Source: Thermoplasmata archaeon
GTDB taxonomy: Archaea; Thermoplasmatota; Thermoplasmata; Lutacidiplasmatales; UBA184
DNA length: 64,000 nucleotides
Assembly (NCBI GenBank): GCA_027315165.1
Contig: DAHUYN010000010.1
Location: 25,021-89,020 of the forward strand
Reading direction: 5' to 3'
Shown here one piece after another: positions 26,267 through 34,251 of the stretch (its first letter is position 1; every line of letters begins with the position of its first letter). A program made the position numbers and the translations under genes. The notes under the pieces were generated by a model that saw only the letters and a list, made by a program, of their open reading frames with translations, was not told where the DNA came from and searched no databases.

Positions 26267-29200
26267 ATGGGAAACGCGCTGTCCCGAGTCCCCCTGCTGG
26301 CTCTGACGTTCGTGCTGCTGGCGGCGACGCTCGCATCACTTGCCGGAGCGCAGGCCGGCTCGACGCCGAACTATACCCTACTGGGGTACGCTGAGCAGGC
26401 CGGCGGCATCGCCCCGCCCCCGGTCCCGGCGGGCGTCACCGTGGACCTGATCTCCTCGGCCTCGCACCAGACCTACACGACGACCACGGCGAGCGCGAGC
26501 GGCCAGTTCAGCTTCACCTCGGCCAACACGGGCGGCACCCTCGCGCCCGGCTGGTGGGGCGTCTGGGTCCCGCCGCAGGCGAAGGTCCCGCTCTTCGGCA
26601 AGCCGTACGCCGTGCTGCCGGCGAACCAGAACCCCCAGTACTACTGGGAGAACTCGACCTCGCTCGCGACGCAGTCGACCTCGGCGAACCCCGTGACGAT
26701 CTCGGGGGTCACGCTCGTCCCCTACAACGCCACGATCTGGGGGAACGCGACCTACCAGGGCGCGCCGGTCGGCGGCGCCACGGTCGAGCTGCTCGACCCG
26801 ACGTTCAACGGCTTCGTCCTCTCGACGAACACGACCGTCGCGACGGCGACGAACACGACGGTCGTCGGCGAGTTCTCGCTCCAGGTTCCCTGGGGCACGT
26901 GGGTCCTCGAGACGATCGTCCCGGGCAGCCCGCCCCACTACAGCGTCGTCCAGACGACGATCAACGCCTCGAAGGTCACCGTGAACCCCTCGGTCTCGAA
27001 CTACCTCGCCTGGGGCTACGTCAACCAGGCGTCGACGCCGACCGCGCACGTCCCCTCCGGCGGCAACGTGACGGTGTTCGACCCGACCAACGGCCTCATC
27101 TACAGCTCGCCCACGCCCTCGGGCGGCTTCTACAGCTTCGGGACCTACCCGGCGGGCTTCATCGGCCCGGGCGCGCAGACCCTCGACGTCGTCCTCTCCG
27201 AGGTCGGCTGGCAGACGGTGAGCTACGCGCTCAGCGTCTCGAGCTCGAACCCGACGGGCGGGGCCGCGCCGAAGGTCGTCTACACGACGCCGATGGCCGC
27301 GCCCGCGGTCTACAACACGACCCTCAACTTCTCGGCCGGCTTCGGCAAGGTCACGATCGGCACGTCGGCGAAGCTCGCGAACGACTCGACGCTCCCCGAC
27401 CTGGCGAACGCCTCGGTCGGGCAGCTCTGGGCCCAGCTCGCGCTGGACTGGCAGCACAACCTCACGTTCTCGGCGGCGAACCTTCCCGCGTTCCTGAGCT
27501 GGGTCAACTCCTCCGGGCCGTTCTTCCCGGCGGGGCAGAACCTCCTCACGGTCAACGGGACGGGCTTCGGACAGCCGACGAACTACACGTTCACGAACGC
27601 GAGCGGCTGCTCGTCGTACTGCGGCCTCACGAGCGCGGCGGGCCTTTCGCTCGGCTGGAGCCAGACGTACAACGCGACCGCCTCCGTGCCCACGAACGCG
27701 AAGTCCTACACGATCTCGTTCGTCTACCGCCACCCGACGAACGCGGAGTCGATCAACTACACCGTCCAGCTCCCGACCGGCTACGTCCTCAACGCGGGGA
27801 CGGGCGCGCCGGCGCAGAGCCGGCTCGCCCCGGCGGGTCCGGACGGCACCTGGACGTCCTTCACGCTCGTCTCGCTCCCGTCGACGGCGGCCGCCTCGAC
27901 GGCGTCCTTTACGATCGTGAAGTACGCCGCGGTCACCGCGAACGTCAACGTGACGACCTCGAACTTCGCCTTCTCGAAGGCGAACGTCCTCAACTCCACG
28001 CGCGGCAACTACACCGTCCTCGTCGGGGTCAGCGAGAACACGACGTTCTCGGCGCTCAACTCGACGTTCCCCGCGGGGAACAACGGGACGAAGTACTCCT
28101 GGAACTTCGGGGACGGGTCGGGCGTCACGAACACCTCGCAGCCGACGACCTACCACACCTACGGCGCGGCCGGTGAGTTCGCGGGCTCGCTCACGCTCAC
28201 GAGCTCGGGCGGACAGTCGTCGACGGTGCCGTTCTGGATCTACACCGACAACGAGAACCCCGTCGCCACGATCAGCACGAACGGGACGGTCCAGACGGCG
28301 ACCTCGGGAGGGACCTACCTCCTCGTCAACGCGTCGACGGTGCTCCAGTTCAACGCCTCGAAGAGCACGGATGCGATCAACGCGCAGACGACCCTCAAGG
28401 GGATCATCGCGGTCGCCTCGTGGAACGTCTCGACCGGGACGCACGCCGTCCGGCTCGCGAACTACTCCGCCGGCGCGGGGGCCCGGCCGTCGACGAACCT
28501 GACGATGGCGTTCACGGGCGGCGGCAGCTACCTCACGCAGGGGGACGTCAACGGCACCCCGATCGCGTTCACGGGCTGGCAGTTCAACGTGACGCTCCAG
28601 GTCTGGGACGGCGCGGGCCACCGCTCCGTCGCCTACCTCGACGTCCTCGTGCGCGACACGGAGAAGCCGACCCCCGTCGTGACGCTCCTCGACTCCCGCG
28701 GCCGCAACGTCGGCAGCTCGGGGATCGTCGAGGGCTCGAACGCGACGGCCGCGGTGACGCTCTCGGCCGCGAACTCGAGCGACCCCCACAACGGGTCGAT
28801 CGCCTGGTACAACTGGACGATCACGAACTCGGGGAACAGCTCGGTGAGCTACACGCTCAACCAGACGGCCGGCGCGGGCTACAAGCTCCCGACGCCCAAG
28901 CCCCAGTACTGGCTCCCGCCCCAGGTCAAGGCGTACACGGTGAACCTCACCGTCGGCGACCGGGCCGGGAACAAGGCGTGGGTCACCGCGTCGCTCACGG
29001 TCACGGTGAACACGAGCACGAGGCCCGTCCTCGTCGTGCAGAACCTGACGGCCCCGTCGACGATGACGGGCGGCTCGAGCTACACGGTCTGGGTCAACGT
29101 CACCAACACGATCGGGAAGAACTCGACCGCGAACGACCTCGCCGTCCGCTTCTACCTGCTGCCCCCCTCGGGGAGCGGGTCGGGGACGACGATCGGCGGG

Positions 29201-29620
29201 ACCGTCGAGTTCTACAACTACACGTCGAACACGACGATCGCCTCGAGCCCGATCCCGTCGCCGGTGAACCTCGTCTACAACCACACCGTGCGCGCCGTGA
29301 TCCGCTACTCGCCGAGCTCGACCGGCACGTTCGACCTCTGGGCGAACGCGACGGCCTCGAACGAGTTCGTCTCGGACTACCGCAACGGGGCCAACACGGC
29401 CCACGTGAGCGTCAGCCTGAACCCGAACCCGCTCGTCCTCTACGAGGAGGTCGGCGCGGGGGTCGCGGTCGCGGCGCTCGCGATCGTCCTCGTGCTCGTG
29501 TGGTACCGCCGGCGCACCTCGGGGGGCGGCGCGAAGCCCGCCAAGAGCGGCGCCCCGTCGAGCAAGAGCGGCCTCGAGCGCGGCAAGGATCGCAAGAGCG
29601 AGGACGACGACGACGAGTAG
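26267..29620 (+). CDS. Large cell-surface glycoprotein with PKD-like domain and C-terminal anchor
   Basis: The 1117-residue protein has a signal peptide (LALTFVLLAATLASLAGAQA), an outside part full of Ser, Thr, Asn and Gly with dozens of N-X-S/T sequons, carboxypeptidase-regulatory-like segments early on (VPAGVTVDLISSASHQTY), a PKD-like domain around YSWNFGDGSGVTNTSQPTTY near residue 610, and late strand-rich repeats. A single transmembrane helix (VAVAALAIVLVLVWYRRR) near residue 1070 is followed by a highly charged tail ending DDDDE. It is probably an S-layer or adhesin-like glycoprotein. A TATA box (GCTATATG) lies about 75 bp upstream, so it has a leader, unlike most genes here. Confidence 0.82.
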   Translation: MGNALSRVPLLALTFVLLAATLASLAGAQAGSTPNYTLLGYAEQAGGIAPPPVPAGVTVDLISSASHQTYTTTTASASGQFSFTSANTGGTLAPGWWGVWVPPQAKVPLFGKPYAVLPANQNPQYYWENSTSLATQSTSANPVTISGVTLVPYNATIWGNATYQGAPVGGATVELLDPTFNGFVLSTNTTVATATNTTVVGEFSLQVPWGTWVLETIVPGSPPHYSVVQTTINASKVTVNPSVSNYLAWGYVNQASTPTAHVPSGGNVTVFDPTNGLIYSSPTPSGGFYSFGTYPAGFIGPGAQTLDVVLSEVGWQTVSYALSVSSSNPTGGAAPKVVYTTPMAAPAVYNTTLNFSAGFGKVTIGTSAKLANDSTLPDLANASVGQLWAQLALDWQHNLTFSAANLPAFLSWVNSSGPFFPAGQNLLTVNGTGFGQPTNYTFTNASGCSSYCGLTSAAGLSLGWSQTYNATASVPTNAKSYTISFVYRHPTNAESINYTVQLPTGYVLNAGTGAPAQSRLAPAGPDGTWTSFTLVSLPSTAAASTASFTIVKYAAVTANVNVTTSNFAFSKANVLNSTRGNYTVLVGVSENTTFSALNSTFPAGNNGTKYSWNFGDGSGVTNTSQPTTYHTYGAAGEFAGSLTLTSSGGQSSTVPFWIYTDNENPVATISTNGTVQTATSGGTYLLVNASTVLQFNASKSTDAINAQTTLKGIIAVASWNVSTGTHAVRLANYSAGAGARPSTNLTMAFTGGGSYLTQGDVNGTPIAFTGWQFNVTLQVWDGAGHRSVAYLDVLVRDTEKPTPVVTLLDSRGRNVGSSGIVEGSNATAAVTLSAANSSDPHNGSIAWYNWTITNSGNSSVSYTLNQTAGAGYKLPTPKPQYWLPPQVKAYTVNLTVGDRAGNKAWVTASLTVTVNTSTRPVLVVQNLTAPSTMTGGSSYTVWVNVTNTIGKNSTANDLAVRFYLLPPSGSGSGTTIGGTVEFYNYTSNTTIASSPIPSPVNLVYNHTVRAVIRYSPSSTGTFDLWANATASNEFVSDYRNGANTAHVSVSLNPNPLVLYEEVGAGVAVAALAIVLVLVWYRRRTSGGGAKPAKSGAPSSKSGLERGKDRKSEDDDDE

Positions 29621-29735
29621 GCCCTCGTCCCCGTAGTCGCGAACCCCTTCCGAGGTCCGCGGGGCACGACGCCCCGCGGCCCCCCCTGTTCTCGGGCGCG
29701 CTAGATTATGCGCGCGGCCCGCCCTCTCGGTCGCG

Positions 29736-30500
29736 ATGGCGCCAAGACCCCGCGCCCCGCTCTTGACGGCGATCCGCGCGCTCGCCCGGGGGCGCGCCGT
29801 CGGGCTCGAGCCGGTGCACGAGCTCCACCGGAGGCTGAGGCGGGCGCGCCTCGAGGGTCGGCTCACCGGCGCGCCCCCGCCCTCGGCGCCTCTCCGCGAG
29901 CTCGAGCGCGCCCTCGGCGCGTCGAGGGACCTCTCCCTGTTCCGGCTCGTCCTCGCCCGCGCCGAGCCCCGGGGGCTCAGGGCGGCCGACCGCCGCTGGC
30001 GCGCGGTCGCCTACGCGAGAGCCCGACGCGAAGAACGCGAGGCCGCCTCGAGGGCGCTCGTGGCCGCGCGCCGGGCGGCCGCCGGGCCCACCGGACCCTC
30101 CCGAGGCCCCCGACCCCCCCGCACGGCCCGGGCGCGGCTCCGGAGCGGGCGGCGCGACGCCCGTGAGGCCCTGCGGCGCGCCCGCGCGAAGCTGACGCTG
30201 CGTCGGGCGCACGCCCTCCGCAAGGAGCTACGGCGGTTGGGGCTGCTCGCGACCCTCGAGGGGCGGGAACGGCGCGGGACGGCGAGCGCGAAGCCGGCGG
30301 CGGTGCGCCGGGCAATCGAGGGGCTGGGCCGCCTCCATGACCTCGACGTGGCCCTCGCGCGCCTGGAGGGCTACCCCGAGGGCGGGGAGAGGTGGCGACG
30401 ACGCCTCGAGCGCGCGAGGACGGCGCTAGAGCCGGAGATCTCGCGGCTCCTGCGCTCGAAGGCGCTCCGCCGGTTCACGCGGGGCGGGCGCTACCCGTAG
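29736..30500 (+). CDS. CHAD domain protein (polyphosphate-associated)
   Basis: A 254-residue, Arg-rich all-helical protein. The CHAD pattern of conserved His in helices is seen in PVHELHRRLRRARL near residue 30, AHALRKELRRLGLL near residue 160 and the hallmark GLGRLHDLDVALARL near residue 195. CHAD domains bind inorganic polyphosphate through these basic residues. The motif residues are present although the spacing is tight. TATA-like AGATTATG sits about 30 bp upstream. Its stop overlaps the convergent rpoN gene by ten bases. Confidence 0.85.
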   Translation: MAPRPRAPLLTAIRALARGRAVGLEPVHELHRRLRRARLEGRLTGAPPPSAPLRELERALGASRDLSLFRLVLARAEPRGLRAADRRWRAVAYARARREEREAASRALVAARRAAAGPTGPSRGPRPPRTARARLRSGRRDAREALRRARAKLTLRRAHALRKELRRLGLLATLEGRERRGTASAKPAAVRRAIEGLGRLHDLDVALARLEGYPEGGERWRRRLERARTALEPEISRLLRSKALRRFTRGGRYP

Positions 30501-30688
30501 GGTCCGACCTCGTCGAGCAGGTCGACGTGGGAGAGGATCATCCGACGGCAGCAGTAGCGCTCGAGGCCGAGCGCGGTGAGCACCTCGCCGGCGGGCTCGC
30601 CCCGGCTGGTCCGCTCGCGGTACTCGTCCCAGTGCTGACCGATGACCGTCCCGCAGGTGAAGCAGCGGACCGGCACCATCATCGTCAT
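30491..30688 (-). CDS. rpoN: DNA-directed RNA polymerase subunit N (Rpo10)
   Basis: The 65-residue subunit N, homologue of eukaryotic Rpb10. The zinc-binding residues VRCFTCGTVIG and RYCCRRMILSHVDLLDEV are intact and the length is standard. It is the last gene of the L18e-L13-S9-N operon, the usual archaeal order. Alternative in-frame ATGs two and three codons downstream exist; family members usually begin MIVPVRC or similar, so the true start may be the third Met. Confidence 0.96.
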   Translation of the reverse strand: MTMMVPVRCFTCGTVIGQHWDEYRERTSRGEPAGEVLTALGLERYCCRRMILSHVDLLDEVGPYG

Positions 30689-30700
30689 CGCGCGTCCTCC

Positions 30701-31108
30701 CTACCGGTACGACTTCTGCCGGCGCTTGCGGGCTCCGCGGCCGCCCGGGCGCTTGGGCAGCTTGCGCCGCGGGTCGTTGACGATCAGCGATCGGTCGTAG
30801 TGCTTGAACATCGCGGAGAGCTCGGGGTCCTTGAGCCACGCGAGAAGGCCCCGCGCGACGGCCGTCCGGGCCGCCGACGCCTGGCCGATGATCCCGCCGC
30901 CCCGGATATCGACGGTGATGTCGAGGGCCTTCCACCGGTCGCCGGCCATGAGCAGCGGCTCCTGGATCTTCTGGCGGACCCCCTCCGGCTCGACGAACTC
31001 GAGGGGGCGCTCGTTGACCCAGACCCGGCCGGCGCCCTTGCGGATCGTCGCGCGGGCCACGGCCTCTTTACGCTTTCCGGTCGTTTGGAGGATGACGGGG
31101 GCTTTCAC
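30701..31108 (-). CDS. rps9: Ribosomal protein S9 (uS9)
   Basis: The 30S protein uS9: N-terminal TTGKRKEAVARATIRKG, central DIRGGGIIGQASAARTAVARGL, and the conserved basic C-terminus ending KSYR, which reaches the P-site tRNA anticodon loop. 135 residues, normal. The ATG overlaps the L13 stop (ATGA). Confidence 0.97.
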   Translation of the reverse strand: MKAPVILQTTGKRKEAVARATIRKGAGRVWVNERPLEFVEPEGVRQKIQEPLLMAGDRWKALDITVDIRGGGIIGQASAARTAVARGLLAWLKDPELSAMFKHYDRSLIVNDPRRKLPKRPGGRGARKRRQKSYR

Positions 31109-31788
31109 AAGCGGGCTCCGAGCAGGCGCGTGATCTCCTCGAGGGTGAGCGGGGCGTTCAGCGACGGGCGGGCGCGGGCCGTCTCGACGCTCTGGCGCGG
31201 CAGGCCCGCCACCGGCGCGGGGACGCCGATGTAGACCTCGAGGCGGTCGAGCGCCTGCTTCCCGCGGGTCTTGAGGTGCGGCAGCATCCCGCGGACCGTG
31301 CGCCGGAAGATCCGGTCGGGGTAGCGGGGAAAGTGCGGCCCGCTGCGGACGGAGCCGCGGGCCCGGTTGGCCGTGTAGAAGGCGAGGACGTTGCGCCTCG
31401 ACCCCGTGACAACGCTCTTCTCGGCGTTGACGACGACGATCGACTCGCCGCGGAGGAGCCGGAAGGCGATCGCGCTCGCCGCGCGGCCGAGGACGAGGCC
31501 CGAGACGTCGACGACGGTCCCCTTGGGGGGCTCGGCGATCTTTCGGGGCTTGACGGCGCGCGCCGGGGCCGTCGGGGCGCTGGCCGGCTTCGCCGCCGGC
31601 TTCGCGGCCGGCTTGGCCGTCGCGGGTGGGGCCGTCCCCTCGCCCGAGGGCTTCGGGCGGCGGGCGGGCTTCGGGGCGGTCGTCGTGGCCGGCGCGCCCG
31701 AGGGCCTCGGCGCCGGCTTGGGCCGGGCGGCGGGCGTCGGGGTCGGCGACGACGGGGCGGGCTCGGCGGGAGGGGCCGCGTCAGGCAA
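31105..31788 (-). CDS. rpl13: Ribosomal protein L13 (uL13) with long N-terminal extension
   Basis: From about residue 87 on it is a normal archaeal uL13 (VVDVSGLVLGRAASAIAFRLL, GSRRNVLAFY, RTVRGMLPHL). The first about 85 residues are a low-complexity Ala/Pro/Lys tail with repeated KPAAKPA-like units. The only in-frame start before the core is a TTG that overlaps the L18e gene by eight bases; there is no ATG or GTG between tail and core, so the extension is probably translated. Disordered basic tails of this type would lie on the ribosome surface. It is unusual for this family. Confidence 0.93.
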   Translation of the reverse strand: MPDAAPPAEPAPSSPTPTPAARPKPAPRPSGAPATTTAPKPARRPKPSGEGTAPPATAKPAAKPAAKPASAPTAPARAVKPRKIAEPPKGTVVDVSGLVLGRAASAIAFRLLRGESIVVVNAEKSVVTGSRRNVLAFYTANRARGSVRSGPHFPRYPDRIFRRTVRGMLPHLKTRGKQALDRLEVYIGVPAPVAGLPRQSVETARARPSLNAPLTLEEITRLLGARL

Positions 31789-32146
31789 GGAGGCGCACCC
31801 CCGTGCCGTCCGGCTTGGCCTTGAGGAGCTCGTGGATCGTGAGCGCGGTCCCGCCGGCGCTGTGGACCTTCGAGCGCGCCTCTTGAGAGTAGTGGAACGC
31901 GGCGACGGTGACCTTCTTCGAGAGAGAGCCCTCGGCCAGGAGCTTGCCGGGGACGACGACGGTCTCGTTCTCGGCGACGAGCCGCTCGAGATGCCCGACG
32001 TTCACCGGCGTGCGCTGGTGGCGCGGGCGGGAGAGCTGCTCGGCGACGTTGGCCCAGATCGGTGCGTCGTGGGCCCGAGCGGCCCGCTTGAGCTCGAGGA
32101 GCGTCCGGACGAGCTCCGGATTCTCCTTGCGGATCGTGCGCAACAT
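31781..32146 (-). CDS. rpl18e: Ribosomal protein L18e (eL18)
   Basis: The 121-residue archaeal/eukaryotic 50S protein: TIRKENPELVRTLLELKRAA near the start, RTPVNVGHLERL, and VVVPGKLLAEGSLSKKVTVAA in the centre. The ATG of MLRTIRKENP is used rather than the track's longer ORF, because a TATA box (CTTATATG on the minus strand) is centred 30 bp upstream. First gene of the ribosomal/rpoN operon. Confidence 0.96.
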   Translation of the reverse strand: MLRTIRKENPELVRTLLELKRAARAHDAPIWANVAEQLSRPRHQRTPVNVGHLERLVAENETVVVPGKLLAEGSLSKKVTVAAFHYSQEARSKVHSAGGTALTIHELLKAKPDGTGVRLLA

Positions 32147-32171
32147 GCGGGAGCGCCTCGACAGGGGTGCC

Positions 32172-32179
32172 TCATATAA
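32172..32179 (-). promoter_or_regulatory. TATA box of the L18e-L13-S9-rpoN operon
   Basis: CTTATATG on the minus strand, centred 30 bp before the L18e ATG, giving a leaderless or nearly leaderless operon mRNA. Confidence 0.65.
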
Positions 32180-32304
32180 GCGTTGCCCGCCGAGAGGCGG
32201 GCTCCGCGCGCCGGTCGCCTCCCGGCGGCGGTGGCGGGCTCGTGCGCTTCCGTTCCCCGACAACGGTTAAATAGCGAGCGCCGCCATCGGCGGGCGAGGG
32301 CCTC

Positions 32305-32547
32305 ATGCGCAAGTTCCTCACCGAGCTCCGTGGCAAGACCGTGATGACGAACGATGGGCAGATCCTCGGCCTCATCGAGAACTTCGTCGTCGATACGACC
32401 ACCGGGGGCATCGCCCATGTGCTCGTCACGCCGAGCGAGGACGTCGAGCCTCGCCTGTTCCAGACCGACGCCGGCGGCCGCCTCGTGCTCCCCTTCAAGA
32501 GCATGCGGGCCGTCAAGGACGTCGTCGTGATGGAAATTGGGAAGTGA
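32305..32547 (+). CDS. PRC-barrel domain protein
   Basis: An 80-residue single PRC-barrel: LRGKTVMTNDGQILGLIENFVVDTTTG with the typical Gly-x-x-Gly turn, and LVLPFKSMRAVKDVVVM at the end. Small archaeal PRC-barrel proteins of this size bind RNA or the cell-division protein SepF in studied species; both are possibilities here because sepF is in the window. TATA-like GTTAAATA is centred about 34 bp upstream. The glycosyltransferase gene overlaps its 3' end by eleven bases. Confidence 0.9.
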   Translation: MRKFLTELRGKTVMTNDGQILGLIENFVVDTTTGGIAHVLVTPSEDVEPRLFQTDAGGRLVLPFKSMRAVKDVVVMEIGK

Positions 32548-33382
32548 GCCCGCCGGCCCGGCGCTGATCTCGGTCGTCACCACCGTCAAGAACGAGGAGC
32601 CGAACCTCCCGCGGCTCCTCGACAGCTTAAGCGGCCAGGAGCCGCCGTTCGAGGTCATCGTCGTCGACGCCCTCTCGCGCGATCGGACCTTCGCGATCGC
32701 CGAGGCGTGGGCGAGAGAGCACCCGGGGCTCGGCCGCGCCGTCCGACGCTTCGGCTCCCGCGGGATCGGACGCAACGAGGGCGCCCGGCTCGCGCGGGGC
32801 GACTACCTCGCGTTCGTCGACGGCGACTGCGTCGCCGACTCGCGATGGCTCCACGAGCTTCGGGAGGGGTTCCGCACCTCCGACGTCGTCGCCGGCGAGA
32901 CCGTCTCGCTCGGCAAGTCCCAGTACGTCCAGCTCGGCCGTGTCGAGCTGTTCCAGGAGGGGAGCGACGTGACGTTCCCCTCGTGCAACCTCGGCTACCG
33001 CCGGCGCCTGTTCGAGACGCTCGGGGGCTTCGACCCGCGGTTCATCACCGCCGAGGACATCGACCTCAACCTGCGCGCCGTTCGCGCGGGCGCGCGCCTC
33101 CTGGGCCGGCCGACGGCGATCGTCTACCACCAGATGCGGCCGAACGTCGCCCGGTTCCTCGTCCAGGCCTACTGGAACGGCTACGGACGCAAGCAGCTCA
33201 CCGAAAAGCACGGGAGCCTGTGGGGGAACTACCGGGTCCGCCGCCTCCTCGAGACGCAGCGCAGCCCGATCGCGATGCTCCGGCTCCTCGCGGCGCTCGG
33301 CGGCTACACGAGCCGCGTCCTCACCGGCAGCGGCCGCCGCCTGTCCGAACCGGTCCCCGTGGCTCTTCCACCGGCCGCGTAG
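32537..33382 (+). CDS. Glycosyltransferase family 2
   Basis: GT-A fold transferase of 281 residues: ISVVTTVKNEEPNLPRLLDS at the N-terminus, nucleotide-sugar and metal binding residues in YLAFVDGDCVADSRWLHEL (DGD), and the acceptor-site acidic residues in FITAEDIDLNLRAVRAG (ED). No N-terminal signal is seen; hydrophobic character near the C-terminus is weak. The only start before the catalytic core is a TTG inside the PRC-barrel gene, so the two are probably translationally coupled. Product likely a surface glycan or lipid-linked sugar. Confidence 0.88.
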   Translation: MGSEPAGPALISVVTTVKNEEPNLPRLLDSLSGQEPPFEVIVVDALSRDRTFAIAEAWAREHPGLGRAVRRFGSRGIGRNEGARLARGDYLAFVDGDCVADSRWLHELREGFRTSDVVAGETVSLGKSQYVQLGRVELFQEGSDVTFPSCNLGYRRRLFETLGGFDPRFITAEDIDLNLRAVRAGARLLGRPTAIVYHQMRPNVARFLVQAYWNGYGRKQLTEKHGSLWGNYRVRRLLETQRSPIAMLRLLAALGGYTSRVLTGSGRRLSEPVPVALPPAA

Positions 33383-33406
33383 CGGCCGGGCGGGCGGGAC
33401 GCTCGA

Positions 33407-33766
33407 CTAGCTCGTCTTGAGGAGCTCGGCGACCTTGCCGACCTCGCTCAGGACCTTCGTCGCGTCGGCCGTGTGGTCGACGACGGCGACGAGCAGCGCC
33501 TTCTTCCCCGAGCCGACGATGATCGTCTTCGAGTCGTTCCCCTCGATGACGATCCGCTCCGGCGGAGCCCGGTTGAGCTCCGTGTTCGCCGTCGCGGCGG
33601 CGCCGAGGATCGTCGCGCACATGATCGCGAAGGTCTCGGTGTAGACGCCCGCGGGCACGTCCGCGTAGAGCACCAGACCGTCGCGCGAGACCAGCGCCGT
33701 TGCGATGCCGCCGATACGGCTCTTGAGGTCCTTGATCACCGCGCCAACGTTCCCTGATGCCATCAT
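33407..33766 (-). CDS. Roadblock/LC7 domain protein
   Basis: A 119-residue single Roadblock/LC7 domain: IKDLKSRIGGIATALVSRDGLVLYADVPAG with the family VSRDG-L pattern, and the long helix YTETFAIMCATILGAAATANTEL followed by a basic strand and a C-terminal helix. In archaea such proteins act as partners of small GTPases or sensory proteins. It lies 13 bp downstream of the V4R gene on the same strand, and the pair should be one transcript. Start chosen as the first of two adjacent Met. Confidence 0.88.
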   Translation of the reverse strand: MMASGNVGAVIKDLKSRIGGIATALVSRDGLVLYADVPAGVYTETFAIMCATILGAAATANTELNRAPPERIVIEGNDSKTIIVGSGKKALLVAVVDHTADATKVLSEVGKVAELLKTS

Positions 33767-33779
33767 TGACCCGGATCCC

Positions 33780-34181
33780 TCACATCTCCTCGATACGGAA
33801 GCGACACTCAGCCTGCCCGACGCTGGCGCACGCCTCTTCGGTACATTTGACGCGCGCCCCCTTAAAACGTTCGTAGAACTCCCGAAGGATGCCACGCAGC
33901 CGGTGGCACGTCGGGATGTCGCTTGGAGCGACCTCGATCGACCCCTTGACGACGACCTCTCCGTCGTGGAACGAGATCTCCTCGATCCACCCCCGCTCCT
34001 TGAGGAGCTGGCCGGCCCGCTCCTGGAAGTGGGCCCGGTCCTTGAGGGCCTCGACGGCCATGTCCGAGCCGATCACGGAGCCCTCCTTGAAGAAGAGACC
34101 GTGGCAGGCATGCGACATCACGCCCTCGTAGAGCTCCTTGATCTTGTGGAGCTCCGACTGGTTGAGCTTGACGTAGCGCAT
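33780..34181 (-). CDS. V4R-like small-molecule-binding domain protein
   Basis: The 133-residue protein matches a V4R (4-vinyl reductase) domain: SHACHGLFFKEGSVIG, a central helix region, CHRLRGILREFYERFKGARVKCTEEACASVGQAECRFRI with the conserved Cys residues near the end. Such domains bind hydrophobic ligands or haem-like molecules and regulate partners. A TATA box (TATATA, 34209-34214) is centred 30 bp before the ATG of MRYVKL, so this start is preferred to the GTG 15 bases earlier, which would precede the transcription start. Roadblock partner follows. Confidence 0.8.
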   Translation of the reverse strand: MRYVKLNQSELHKIKELYEGVMSHACHGLFFKEGSVIGSDMAVEALKDRAHFQERAGQLLKERGWIEEISFHDGEVVVKGSIEVAPSDIPTCHRLRGILREFYERFKGARVKCTEEACASVGQAECRFRIEEM

Positions 34182-34208
34182 CGGCACCCGCGCCACCGTC
34201 AGTCGGGA

Positions 34209-34214
34209 TATATA
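34209..34214 (-). promoter_or_regulatory. TATA box of the V4R-Roadblock pair
   Basis: TATATA on the minus strand, 30 bp before the preferred ATG; its position decides the start of the V4R gene. Confidence 0.65.
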
Positions 34215-34251
34215 GGCGTTGGCCCGGAGCGGCGCGCCGGTCGTCGCGGTC

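Noticed and set aside
26378-29866. 1162-residue minus-strand ORF opposite the surface protein
   Set aside because: Arg/Val/Gly-rich antisense shadow; the plus strand has signal peptide, sequons and anchor.
31550-31640. KPAAKPA-like DNA repeats in rpl13 as a possible CRISPR or tandem repeat element
   Set aside because: They are short in-frame codon repeats encoding the Ala/Pro/Lys tail, with no spacer structure.
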